DNA from: Sambucus nigra
Taxonomy: Eukaryota > Streptophyta > Magnoliopsida > Dipsacales > Adoxaceae
Assembly (NCBI GenBank): GCA_949130495.1
Contig: OX422208.1
Location: forward strand, 393,908,561-393,972,560
Reading direction: 5' to 3'
Length of the DNA stretch: 64,000 nucleotides
Below the pieces are notes generated by a model. That model saw nothing but the letters and a program-made list of their open reading frames with translations, was not told the origin of the DNA and ran no database searches. Each line of letters begins with the position of its first letter. The stretch's first letter is position 1. This document shows positions 36,000-45,973 of the stretch, piece after piece. Both the position numbers and the translations under genes were made by a program.

Positions 36000-36470
36000 A
36001 TACCAATTTCAATACATACAATATCAATAAAACTTATACCAATTTCATTACATACGATATCAATTTAAATTTATACCAATACCAATACTAATACCGATAC
36101 CGATACCGATACCAATACCAATGCCAATACCAATTTATACCAATACCAATACCAATACCAAATTATACCAATACCAATTTATATCAATTTCAATTTATAC
36201 CAATACCAATACCAATTTCGAATTCAATTTCAGCACCAATTTCAAATTCAAATATCAATACCAATTCCCAATAATACCAATACCCAATACCAATTTCAAT
36301 TTCAATACAAATACAAATACCCAATACCAATTTCAATACCAATACCAATACCAATTTTAAATTAAATTTCAATAACAAATCCTAATACCAATACCCAATA
36401 CCCAACACCAATTTCAAATTCAATATCAATATCAATACTAATACCCAATACCCAATACCAACACCAATTT
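36000..36470. repeat. TACCAA-type hexamer array
   Basis: About 470 bp made of ACCAAT/TACCAA units with variants (TACCGA, TTTCAA, ACAAAT, CCAATA). The runs at 36070-36180 and 36325-36360 are the purest. It has no telomere consensus. The 79-codon frame inside it is a by-product of the repeat. Confidence 0.85.
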
Positions 36471-36492
36471 CTTACACACACAGGCACACTGT

Positions 36493-36574
36493 CCCCCCCC
36501 CCCCCCCCCCCCACACACACACACAGTTACACACACATAGACCCACAAACACACACGCAGAAGTACACGTACAT

Positions 36575-36650
<76 letters not shown>
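36493..36650. repeat. Compound microsatellite C20-(AC)n-(TA)n-(GA)n
   Basis: Poly-C (36493-36512), an AC-rich stretch to about 36560, (TA)n to 36628 and (GA)n to 36650, near the 5' terminus of the CACTA element. A (TA)n-(TG)n microsatellite occupies the equivalent place in the second CACTA element (57372-57518). Confidence 0.92.
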
Positions 36651-36699
36651 ATCAGATGCGGATAAAAAGGATGGAAAGGAAAAGAGAGGTTTTTGAGGG

Positions 36700-36878
36700 A
36701 TTGTCTTTTTATTGTTATCATAGACCGATCAAGATCTTTTACCATGATAACTTATAGAGTTGTCATGTTTAAGTTTTCACAGTCAAAAACCTTGACAAAA
36801 AATGCATGTTTTTTTGTGAGGATCTTTGACCATGATAAGGCTAGCAAGTTGAAGGGTGCCATTTTTGGCTTTTTAGTG
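36700..36878 (-). promoter_or_regulatory. CACTA subterminal repeats and terminal TAGTG
   Basis: The motif GACCATGATAAG and its complement or variants occur near 36717, 36740, 36765, 36790 and 36830. Then comes the end ...TTTTTAGTG. The same motif is repeated at 57665-57790. In En/Spm elements, short subterminal motifs in both orientations bind the TNPA protein. Confidence 0.6.
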
Positions 36879-37239
36879 TGGTGCTAAGAATATAAAGACT
36901 TTACGTATGATGATCAAGTAAAAGCTTTCAGGAAATATAATTTCACAATAATCAAGCGAGATGAAAAGGAAAATACACAATTTGGATCAAAGTAAAGTGT
37001 TTTCATTAATAAGCAAAGGGGTGTTACAAAATGATGATCTAAGTACAAGAACAAAAAAGACACTTGAAGACAAAGAAAATAGACAACAAGGAGTTAGAAC
37101 TTATCCTTATTCTGGTCATGAACTTTAGAAGGTAGCTTGCCAAAAAGAACGTCTCCACCAGCTGGTTCCATAGTGGACTCAACAGGTTATAGGGAAGACT
37201 CCCCTAATCATTCTTCATCATCAAACTCTTCCTCCAAAT
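36879..37239. other. Tat sequence right of the CACTA insertion
   Basis: The expected integrase continuation ('sTprYPQsNGQaE') is not found here in any frame. Part of the integrase and pol end was therefore deleted, or the insertion site is more complex. No other feature is visible. Confidence 0.4.
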
Positions 37240-39145
37240 TTAGAGGAGTGCATGGGCCATGTCTCTAGAACAACTCAAAGTTATTAACAGTTCCCACTTC
37301 CTTAAGTGCCTTAAATCAACCATCCTTAAAGGTTTTTCTCTTGGCGTACTCAATCTGGGACAAGTAACTAGCAGTGCCTTCTCCCAGCCTTTATCAAAAG
37401 CAGTGTCTTTGATGCTCTTATTCTTGGCCTTATCTGCCATAAGATTCTCCTTGGCAAATGAAAAAAGAGTCTGATTTTTAAATAACTTATTTTCGATAAT
37501 CTTATCCATGTCTTCAACAACTTTTAGACTGGTCTCTGCAATCTTTAATTTTCCCTCAGCAGTGGTGGCCCTTTCATTGGCCTTCTATAGTTCTTCCTCC
37601 CAAGTTTTTTTACTTTGTCTCCAAAGCATGTCGATGAGATTCTAAGGATTTCTATAAACCTTCAAATGCCTCTTTAACTTCTCCTAAAGAAGAACACAAT
37701 TTATCATCCTGCTCCATCATTTGATTAAAAGTCCATCAAAAACCGCCAAAGTAAAAAAGTATCGAGTCGGGGAAAAAGGAATAAGATAGTAAATATGAGC
37801 AACAAATAAAAGATGGTTAACAAAGCTAAAGTTTGGCCAGATCTCTCTATTACTCTGGAACGGGACATAGGAACCTATAGCTACCCTATCAGTATGAAGA
37901 GTTCCGTACTTGATCAACTTCTTAGCTAAATTACGATTAATAGACACCGAGGATGACCCAACAACTTCTAGGTTAGATTGGATCTTTTTGACCATGTATA
38001 TCGATAGAAGTTGTCTTGGTCAATTTATCAGGAAGTCCTCTCTTCATTGTCTTCAAGTGACCCCTTCCACCCTTAGCCTCCTCAGTATTGCTAACCTGAG
38101 GAACCTTCTCAGTAGCCTTAGACCCTTTTTCAGTCACTTTGGACTTCTAGGTATGAGTAGCTTTCGCAGTCATAGTGGTGGGAGATAAAGTCCCTTCAAT
38201 CAAATTAGGAAGCTTTCTTTTATCCATGATACCTAGTGGGGAAGTATGGATTGCAGAAATATCCAAAGATTCAAATGAAGAGGATGTTCCAAGGTCCTTC
38301 TCAACTCGAGAAGATTTCTTTACCAAAGAAGTGGGAATTGGTTACTCCTCCAAATTAGTGGGGGTTGAAGGGGATGTAGTAGTTGGCCTAGTAATAAAAT
38401 AAGTAACAGAGCTTCTATATTGCAACAAGTAGGAGGATGATTTGGGATGCTTCTAACCAATTCTTTAATGTATGCTCCATAAATATTTAAGCTCTTGAAT
38501 ATTGATATCTCATTTCTTTAGAGACTTTTTCTTTCTATCCACTACATAAAAAGAAGACAAGAAATGACATATTTTCAAATAGTTAGTCAGCAGAAAAAGG
38601 AAAATTAAAAATTTATGCAACCCATTCCATGTTCCTCCTAGGGACACTTGGGCCCATCACACAGTTCTCCTTTTTGAAGAGGAGCATGCTGCCAGTTCTT
38701 CGCTATTACGCCATAGTAAAATTACTCCTTATTAGAATTTGGTAAGTTGACCACTAAGGCTCTATTAACAAACAAAGTTTTCAAATAATGGGTGTTATCA
38801 CTAATAACCCACTTATAGTATAACATCAACTCAGGAATACCAATATGAGTTATGTATATCTGGTTAAGCCTATGAATCCCATTTAGTAATGGGGGCTACC
38901 CTAGAAGGGACGACATCAAAATATTGGCAAAACTCCAGCAAGAAGGAACTAGGGGGAAAGGTAATGTCGCAATCAACTATAAACAGTGAGGGGATCCAAT
39001 GACCCTCTTGTAATGATAAAACATCAACTAGGGAGATAGGCATTTCTAATTCTACCCAATCAGGGATATTTATTTCCCACCTAAATTCTTCTAAAGAGTC
39101 CCCATGAACGATGTATACTATGATTATAGCAGAGAAAGAAATCAA
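37240..39145 (-). pseudogene. Antisense ORF of the Tat element (putative gypsy-type transposon protein)
   Basis: Between pol and the 3' LTR, minus-strand frames carry a protein of the kind found antisense in several Tat elements. 39145-38870 includes ISLVDVLSLQEGHWIPSLF and FPPSSFLLEFCQYFDVVPSR (compare 'fPlhpFlr.fL.fYgi.PaQL.Pn.w', PF04195-like). VNLPNSNKEQFYYGV lies near 38755. C-terminal, lysine-rich and probably coiled-coil parts lie at 37995-37717 and 37509-37240 (LFSFAKENLMADKAKNKSIK). The function of this family is unknown. Frames are broken, and the plus-strand ORFs here are shadows. Confidence 0.68.
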
Positions 39146-39573
39146 ATAAAGGGAAGAATAAAGATTACAGAGAAAGTGATGGCAGAAGCAAGAGTGAAAA
39201 TGGATGCAAAAAAAAACTTGGAGATGAAAGATAGTTCAAAATTTTGAAAATTTATGGTACAGAAACTAGCCAAAATCTCGTCACTTATACCTGACATAGA
39301 AAACAGTGCGGGTAATGATTAACTATATAAACGATTTGCATTCTAACGGCTGCACAACTCCAATGATGAGAAAAATGTTGATTTTCCCTTTAGCGGTTCT
39401 TAAAATTTCAAATTATTCTTGAAATTTCCATCACATGATCAAATGATGGAAATTTTATACAAGTCCTATAAGTTTACAACTGACTAAAACTACGAAAAGA
39501 TTACTGAACAACTATACATAGATCAGAGTTCATCCTTTCAACAAAATATCAAGAATGAAGCATTTGAGGCTTC
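39146..39573. other. Non-coding sequence between antisense ORF and 3' LTR
   Basis: This would hold the promoter of the antisense ORF and the polypurine tract of the element. The bases before the LTR (GAATGAAGCATTTGAGGC) are only moderately purine-rich. Confidence 0.4.
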
Positions 39574-40070
39574 TGTTGATACCAAAAATTATCCATCCAC
39601 ATGCACCAATTAGAAATGGACATGACTCATAGCTCAAAAGATAGTTGATTGACCAGCGGGCCGACCAACCCCAAGAATACAAACCATAAGTGTAGATAAA
39701 TAGTCATCACATGGAAAGGATATAAGAGTCATTCTACATATGTCTAGGGCTATCAAAAGTCGCATTTATTATGTACGGGTGTAAATGCTTAAATGTATAA
39801 AGGCATTTCAACCCTTAATCTTCAGGTCACTATAAATATAGTGTATTTATTTCACAAAAGGCAAGAGAGAATAGTAGAAGGTCATTATTCTAACAATAAT
39901 ACCTAGTTTTCTATAATCAATAGTAATAAATACAATCACAATGGATGTATGCTTTTCTTATAGCTGAACTACTTAAAAATTCTGGGGTCTCATTTATTTT
40001 CTCGCTCATTATTTTATCTGTAATTATAAAATTGGCATCATATAATCACTTGAAATTTTAGACATCAACA
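39574..40070 (+). repeat. Tat element 3' LTR
   Basis: 497 bp, TGTTGATACC...ACATCAACA. It matches 24841-25374 across its length ('ttgatgaccagcgggcc', 'gggtgtaaat.cttaaatgtataaaggcatt', 'ggatgtatgcttttcttatagctgaa'). TATA-like CACTATAAATATAG is at about 39829. It is followed by the GTATA duplication. Confidence 0.88.
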
Positions 40071-40075
40071 GTATA
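40071..40075 (+). repeat. Target-site duplication GTATA (right) of the Tat element
   Basis: Identical to 24836-24840. Confidence 0.88.
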
Positions 40076-41850
40076 GTATCATTGGATTTCATTTCCATAT
40101 CACATAAGATTTATGTGATTGTGGCTTGGTGTATGATTTTAGGCTACCTCATGGCTTCTACATCATGCCCACGTACCTCGACTTCTTAACACTCCTATTT
40201 GATGACCTTTTTGCCAGACATTTCGTGCATTAGGAGAGGTTAATAGATTTGGAATATTTTTTTACCCATGTTTAGACGATTTTTGTATAAAAGAGATTGT
40301 TTGGGTATATTCTCTTAAATCGAACCATGCTACCCGAAACAGGGTGAGAAATTTTTATTCTACTCTTGAGGATGGTAGTAATTATAAAGAAAAAATAACT
40401 CTTTCTTCTAAAGTAAATGAAAATAAAGTACACCTTTCTTTTAAGTCAATAAGCAAAAACATTAAAGTTCCTAAAGAAAAATTTCCTCAATATCCTTATG
40501 AGAAGTTTTAAGTGGACCTAACGACCAGGATGCTGTCACTCTTTTGGGTGAAAACTATTGTCGGAACAATAGGACTTTTTCTCATGTTTATCTTGATAAA
40601 TACTTCTACATCCTGAATATGGTTTTTTGCTTATGTGACTTAATATTAGAGTAGATTTTCTTATCACGCTAAGGATAACTTTAAAGCTCACGCTTTGCCT
40701 TATGGTCATTTGATCGTGTATTTGATTTTATAGTATGGAGTTCCTTTTCTTTTATTGGAACTTGGGGAAAATTTTATGTCTACATTGACTATTCATTTCT
40801 ATAATAAGTCAACAATTCTACTTAACGGCCTTGATGCCCCCACTATACCACCACATTTCGTTCCTCCACTGCCTCCTCATCCTACCCCTACATAACTAAC
40901 ATCTAGTTCAAGCCCTCTAACTGAAAATGAGTTGGATTATGTCGTCTCTCGGATAACTACTCAATTGGGTTCAGTTTTTTTATCATCATTAGATTCGATG
41001 AAATCTTCCTTCTATAACGATGCTCAATAACAGTTTGATACACATGCGCAGAATTTTAGGGATGCCTTGCCAACTGCGAATAGCGAGATTATTTATTTGT
41101 GTGCCTTTGGGATGCTTAAAAGGAATAAGAAGAGATATATTTTCTTTTTTTTAGGTTTAGTTTAGAGTTATTTGTATTTTGATTCAAATTGATCATATTT
41201 ATTATAATCCTTGTAAACTCTTAACCTTTTGAATGCTCATCATATTTTAGCATTCTATATATCTTTATGTGATATATTTTATCGTCTCATGTGTAGTGTA
41301 ACTTGTTGATCTTAGACCTTTAATCTCATGATTATACACTTCCTATTTTTGGTTTAATTATAACGTTTTAATCTTTCAAAATTATTCGAGAACTTGTTTC
41401 CCATTATGTTCTTAGTTCTTTACTTTGTCATGAGAAGTTTGTACATAGGGGGAGTATAGTTATCCCAGCATAGTATGTTGCTTAGAGCTATTTGTTTTTA
41501 TTTCTTGTTTATTAAAAGTAATTGTCTAATTGATGCAGAGTTACTTTGTATAGATATGATGTTCATGTTCACAATGCTATATTGATATGTTCATATTTAT
41601 CATATTTCCTTGTCATATTTCTTCACATTCGTACCTCCACGACTCTGTTTGCGTGTCACGGGAAAATTTTAGTAAGAGATCCTTGAAGATGGATTGTGTC
41701 TCTTATAATGATTAGTTTCTTGTAATAAATCAAAATTTTGTATCTTGTATTTTTCGTGATCAGGCGAGTTGTAAAATGGCAAAATTTTCTTTATTTGCTT
41801 ATAATTTTTTCTTTTTTTGTTTTGTCTCGAAATTTGACAAAAAGGAAGAT
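40076..41850 (+). pseudogene. 3' interior of the outer copia element, possible env-like ORF remnant
   Basis: Plus-strand frames carry HALPYGHLIVYLIL...YGVPFLLLELGEN (about 40685-40770), then a proline-rich stretch PTIPPHFVPPLPPHPTPT (about 40835-40890) and a hydrophilic helix. The 'LPYG' segment and Pro-rich linker resemble the plant retroelement 'putative transposon'/env-like third ORF, but this is a weak call. 'catagggggagtat' (41447) and 'aaaaggaagat' (41840-41850) are SIRE-type polypurine tracts. No RT or integrase is seen. Confidence 0.4.
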
Positions 41851-42344
41851 TTTAAGAGTATAGTATAGTTGATGTGCTCCATACGATAATTTGTAATAAT
41901 TATTTGACCAAAAGAAGTTTGAGACTTTGCCCAAGAGGTCATCGAAAATCTTCATCAATGAACTGAAAACTCTCAATACCAAACCTCAAGTGCACCACCT
42001 AGGAAAAGGTATAAGACATAGTAGACTTAGAATCACATTGGTTAATCTCTTTTTATAAATTGAAAAATATTTAGAATTGATTATGGTTTTGCAATTTGGT
42101 CAAATACACGTGAAAATATACTTTTAATATAGAGAAATATATTTTATAAATAATTCCATCTCTTTGTGTATTTTAAGTATAAATGTTCATACAAGAAATC
42201 AACATACTTGGATCTTGCCATAATACTATTTGGAAAATATTCTAAGGCAAACTGGACCAAATCAAGACACATGCGCAACCTACACAACCTCAGCTTCGCC
42301 ACACCGATGGCTTGCCTCGCTGTAGTGAAACTTATCACTGGTGC
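41851..42344 (+). repeat. Outer copia 3' LTR, left part
   Basis: TTTAAGAGTATAGTATAG... aligns with the first 490 bp of the 5' LTR; the first TG has become TT. It is interrupted at 42344 by the palindromic LARD-family insertion and resumes at 45974. Confidence 0.75.
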
Positions 42345-42803
42345 TATGACACCCTGCCTATTATCAGAATGGGCGGCCAACCCTCTAACAAAATAAATAG
42401 TTGGTCTCATATGGATCATTCCTAACATCACTATCGAAACATGATTAATTACTAACCACATAATTACTTTAACAAGCAGTGTCAATTTTTATCTTTCATT
42501 AACATACAACAAGATTAACTAATACAAAATAAATCCATACACAGTGATGAAATAAACAAAATACCAGATAAAGTCTAAAACTGAGATAAATAATTAAGGT
42601 TCCCGAATAAACCATCGGGTAAGAATCCAATACATTAAATCCAACCAACAAAAAATATGAAAACATAAGTCTCAATAAAAGGGAAAATATGCCCCCAACA
42701 TTACTAGAATAGAGGACCTAATCAAGAATGAAATCGGCTACTCAAGAATCTTGCAAGCTTCCACAATAGCTCCAGCTACATGTACCTGGAAAGAACAATT
42801 ATC

Positions 42804-42808
42804 TTTAG
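42804..42808 (+). repeat. Target-site duplication TTTAG (left) of the solo LTR
   Basis: TTTAG, repeated at 43839-43843. Confidence 0.8.
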
Positions 42809-43838
42809 TGATATGCCCAAAGTGTACCTACCAACTTAGAGGCACCAACCTCGGCTAAGATGATGGTCGAGGTAGCAAGGGGTCAAGACTGACGATCAAC
42901 AATCTCGTCCAGCACAAGGTCGGCCACGGTCGACGTTACTAATTACCCCTCAATTAGGTAACAACCGAGTTTTGTATAACTCATAAGGTCAGTTATCCAT
43001 TAGGTCATCCGCATCCGATATTGCATCCACTTCATACATCAACCTCGACTGGGCATCAGCCGAGGCCAGCAAGGACTCATGGGTTCAACCACCCTTCAAC
43101 ATCATCATCATGCCTAACCGAAATTGCAAGCGCCACGAGAGAATCAGCAGCCTTATAGTCTCATCATCAATTATCAGGACAACATCGACCGTAGATGACG
43201 TTCCACATATCTAACCTCGGCTGGTATCCCACCCAAGGTCATCATATAATTCCCAACCAAGTCAAGGGTCATACCTCACCAACCTCGTACTCACCAAGGT
43301 TGAGGTTGGTACTAAGCAAAGACAGTCGAGCTTCTATGCGTAAATGTATGGCTTGAAGCACGTGGATAAATCTGGTATAACTGAATCATTCCCTCCATGC
43401 GAGGGAATATTGAGGTCATTATTACTTAGTTGAAGATTAGCCAGGTGTCATCCTTTCCCTGGTTGGATCTCCATGAACATGCCCATTGTATGCTTGGGGG
43501 GTACATTACACCCCCCAAACACTATATATAGAGGTCATCCTCTACCTTGCAAAGGGATCCAAAATTGTAACCCTAGCTGAAACTCTGGCATTTTACACAG
43601 TAGAGAGAGAAATCTTGATATATTGTATCCATGGCCATTAATGCCTTATTTCAGTGACATTACTCACTCACTTGTACGGTGGATGTAGGCCAGATTGGCT
43701 TAACCACTTATATACTGGTGTTCATCCTCTTCTCCGCATACCACTCTCTTATATTTTATATACTCTTGTGTTGCCATTGTTACTACTGACTTGAGCTTAT
43801 CAACAGCTTACCTGGTGGTGCTGTTTCAAGCATCATCA
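42809..43838 (+). mobile_element. Solo LTR (Tat-type family shared with 59862-60751)
   Basis: 1030 bp, TGATATGCCCAAAG...CATCATCA, flanked by TTTAG on both sides. The right arm of the host palindrome lacks it. It is similar in reverse orientation to 59862-60751, which is followed by a Tat primer site, so this is an LTR left by recombination between the two LTRs of an element. It has a TATA box (ACTATATATA, 43521-43530) with two palindromes just upstream, and an R/U5 with 'ggtggatgtaggccagattggc'. Confidence 0.85.
43388..43530 (+). promoter_or_regulatory. Solo LTR promoter: two hairpins upstream of TATA
   Basis: ATTCCCTC-CATGC-GAGGGAAT (43388-43408) and TTGGGGGGT...ACCCCCCAA (43494-43518) precede the TATA box at 43521-43530. 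Both stems are conserved in the related LTR (60301-60320 and 60196-60216), where the first one is a perfect palindrome with a CACGTG G-box core. Confidence 0.6.
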
Positions 43839-43843
43839 TTTAG
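43839..43843 (+). repeat. Target-site duplication TTTAG (right) of the solo LTR
   Basis: TTTAG, identical to 42804-42808. Confidence 0.8.
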
Positions 43844-45973
43844 CATCCTTATAGCTGGGCGCCTAAAAGTTTTGAAAATAGATTTGAAATGGGTTAGAGC
43901 CCAAAATCTTTAAAAAATATTTTGCAAGTAATTAATATGCAATAAATAAATATACAGTTAAACTTTCCATATTTAAGCCGGTGTTGCACTCTCATGAGAT
44001 TACTCCTCACCTCTCAACTATTATTCACACCTAGCGCCTAATCTTAACCCACCTAGTTACGTTACCTTGTCCAACTAGTCTTATTTTCAAATCTCACTAG
44101 CACACTACTCGAACTCGAGTATTTTCTAACTTTCATTCCTTAATTAGTTATGTCTCTTATTAGCTTATTAAATCACTAATCAATTATATTTTGCTCCAAT
44201 TATATATTCACGTTTATCCTTGACATATTAAGCCCGTATATAATTTATTTCAATACTATATACATTTATATTACATGTCATACCAAGACACAATATACAT
44301 ATATATCACTCATAATATATTCAATCGCATTTTCGAATGTCCTCCACATTCCAAAAGCGAACTCACTAGCATGCTATCTTGATCCAAGAATGTCCATCAC
44401 ATTCTGGGCAACTGGGATGGGATCTCACCACTGGACCCAAAAATAACAAACGAACATTGGAGGTGGTCATGGCCTTAAGTCTATGGTTATAACCACATCA
44501 CATTATTCCATAGTAATCCAACCCTACATCACACGGCATGCACAACACCTATGACCCTGGGGAACGATACTACATTTGCTGGGATTTGCTAGAGTGACCT
44601 CCCACAGCATACAACATCCTTGATAGAATAATGGCTAGGATAGGTATGTTTCATATAAATATCATACACATACATATTATTCACATTCGTATATATACTA
44701 TCTTCGTATAATGATATATGTGTGTATGATATTAATATGAAACATACCTATCCTAGCCATTATGCTATCAAGGAGGTTGCGCACTGTGGGATGTCACTCT
44801 GATGAATCTCGGCAGAGGTAGTATTGTTCCCCATGGTCATAGGTGTTGTGCATGTCTATGTGATGTAGTGTTGGAGAACTGTGGAATTATGTGGTGTGGT
44901 TATTACCATGAACTTAAGGCTATGACTGCCTCCAATATTCGTTTGTGATTTTTGAATCCAGTGGTGAGATCCCGACCCAGTTGCCTAGAATGTGGTGGAC
45001 ATTCCTAGGGCACGATAGCATGCTAATGAGCCCTCTTTCAGAAATGCGGAGGACATTCAAAAATACGATTGCATATATTATGAGTGATATATATGTACAT
45101 AGTGTCTTGGTGTGACATGTCTTATAAATGTATATAGTAGTGAAATAAATTATGTACGGGACTAATGTGTTAATGATGGAGATGAATAAATAAATGGAGT
45201 AAAGTTATAAATTGATTAATAATTTAATAAGCTAATGAGAGACATAGCTAATTAAGAAATAAAAGTTAGAAAATACTTGAGTCAGGGTAGTGTGCTAATG
45301 ATATTTGAAAATAAGACTAGTTGGATAGGGTAATATAACTAAGTGGGTTAAGATGTAGGCTCTAGGTGTGCACAATAGTTGAAGGTGACGGGTAATCTCA
45401 TGAGAGTACGACACCAGCTTAAATATGGAAAGTTTAACTGCATATCTATTTACTGCATCTTAATTACATGCTAAATGCTTTTAAAATGTTTTGGGCTCTG
45501 ACTCATTTCAAATCTATTAGGTTCCTGGTCACAGAGATGCCAATGATAATTGTTATTTCTAGGATTCTTGACTAGTCGAATTCATTCTTGATATTATAGA
45601 TTAAGTTATCTATTCTAGTATTGTTGGTCATGTTGCCTCTTTTATTCAGACTTATGTTTTTAGATTTTTTATTTGTTGGATTTATTGTATTGGATTCTTA
45701 CCCGATGATTTATTCGAGAACCTTAATTATTTATCTCAGTTTTAGACTTTATTTGGAATTTCGTTTATATTGTCACTATGTATGGATTTATTTGTATTAG
45801 TTAATACTGTTGTATGTTAATGAAAGATACAAAATTGACAGCTTATTAAATTAATTAGGTAGTTAGTAATTAATCATGTTTCGATAGTTATCCTAAGAAT
45901 GAGTTATATGAGACCAACGTTTTATTTTCGTAAAGGGATGAACACCCATTATTTTAATAGGTGGGGTTTCACA

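Larger units (their letters stand above)
30668..36878 (-). mobile_element. CACTA (En/Spm) DNA transposon nested in the Tat integrase
   Basis: A minus-strand element with two gene relics in CACTA order: TNPD-like transposase (35193 to about 32100), then a TNPA/transposase_24-like gene (about 31770 to 30950). The right terminus reads GGCTTTTTAGTG (TAGTG at 36874-36878), which is CACTA on the minus strand. It is preceded by inverted and direct copies of a GACCATGATAAG-like motif (36700-36845). The left terminus is not clean: CACTC near 30662 is the nearest match. The target duplication is not verifiable. Confidence 0.75.
24841..40070 (+). mobile_element. Tat-lineage Ty3/gypsy retrotransposon, complete borders
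   Basis: Two LTRs (24841-25374 and 39574-40070) begin TGTTGAT and end ATCAAC(G/A). A 5-bp GTATA duplication flanks them. Order on the plus strand: primer site, gag, protease-linker, RT, RNase H, a second RNase H-like domain and integrase. An antisense ORF lies before the 3' LTR. The double RNase H, the TGGCGCC-type primer site and the antisense ORF are hallmarks of the Tat lineage. All coding parts are broken. A CACTA element sits in the integrase, and part of the integrase and the pol end are missing. Confidence 0.88.
42345..45973. mobile_element. Palindromic pair of LARD-family LTRs inserted in the copia 3' LTR
   Basis: Left arm 42345-44690 (starting TATGACACCCTGCC) and right arm 44715-45973 (ending GGTGGGGTTTCACA) are inverted copies of the same LTR sequence. 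They are related to the LARD LTR at 6164. They meet at an AT-rich spacer around 44690-44715. Without the solo LTR in the left arm each arm is about 1.3 kb. Both outer ends are the U5 tip of the LTR. The target GG(C/T)(A/G)C of the uninterrupted 5' LTR is represented on both sides (GGTGC and TGCCC), suggesting one integration event. Confidence 0.72.

Noticed and set aside
36121..36378. Open frames rich in Tyr, Asn and Thr (plus) or Ile/Gly (minus)
   Set aside because: They are translations of the TACCAA hexamer array and have no codon-level sign of a protein.
36000..36470. Telomere-like or CRISPR-like array
   Set aside because: The hexamer is not the plant telomere unit (TTTAGGG), and there are no equal-length unique spacers. 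It is a simple sequence array in a plant transposon.
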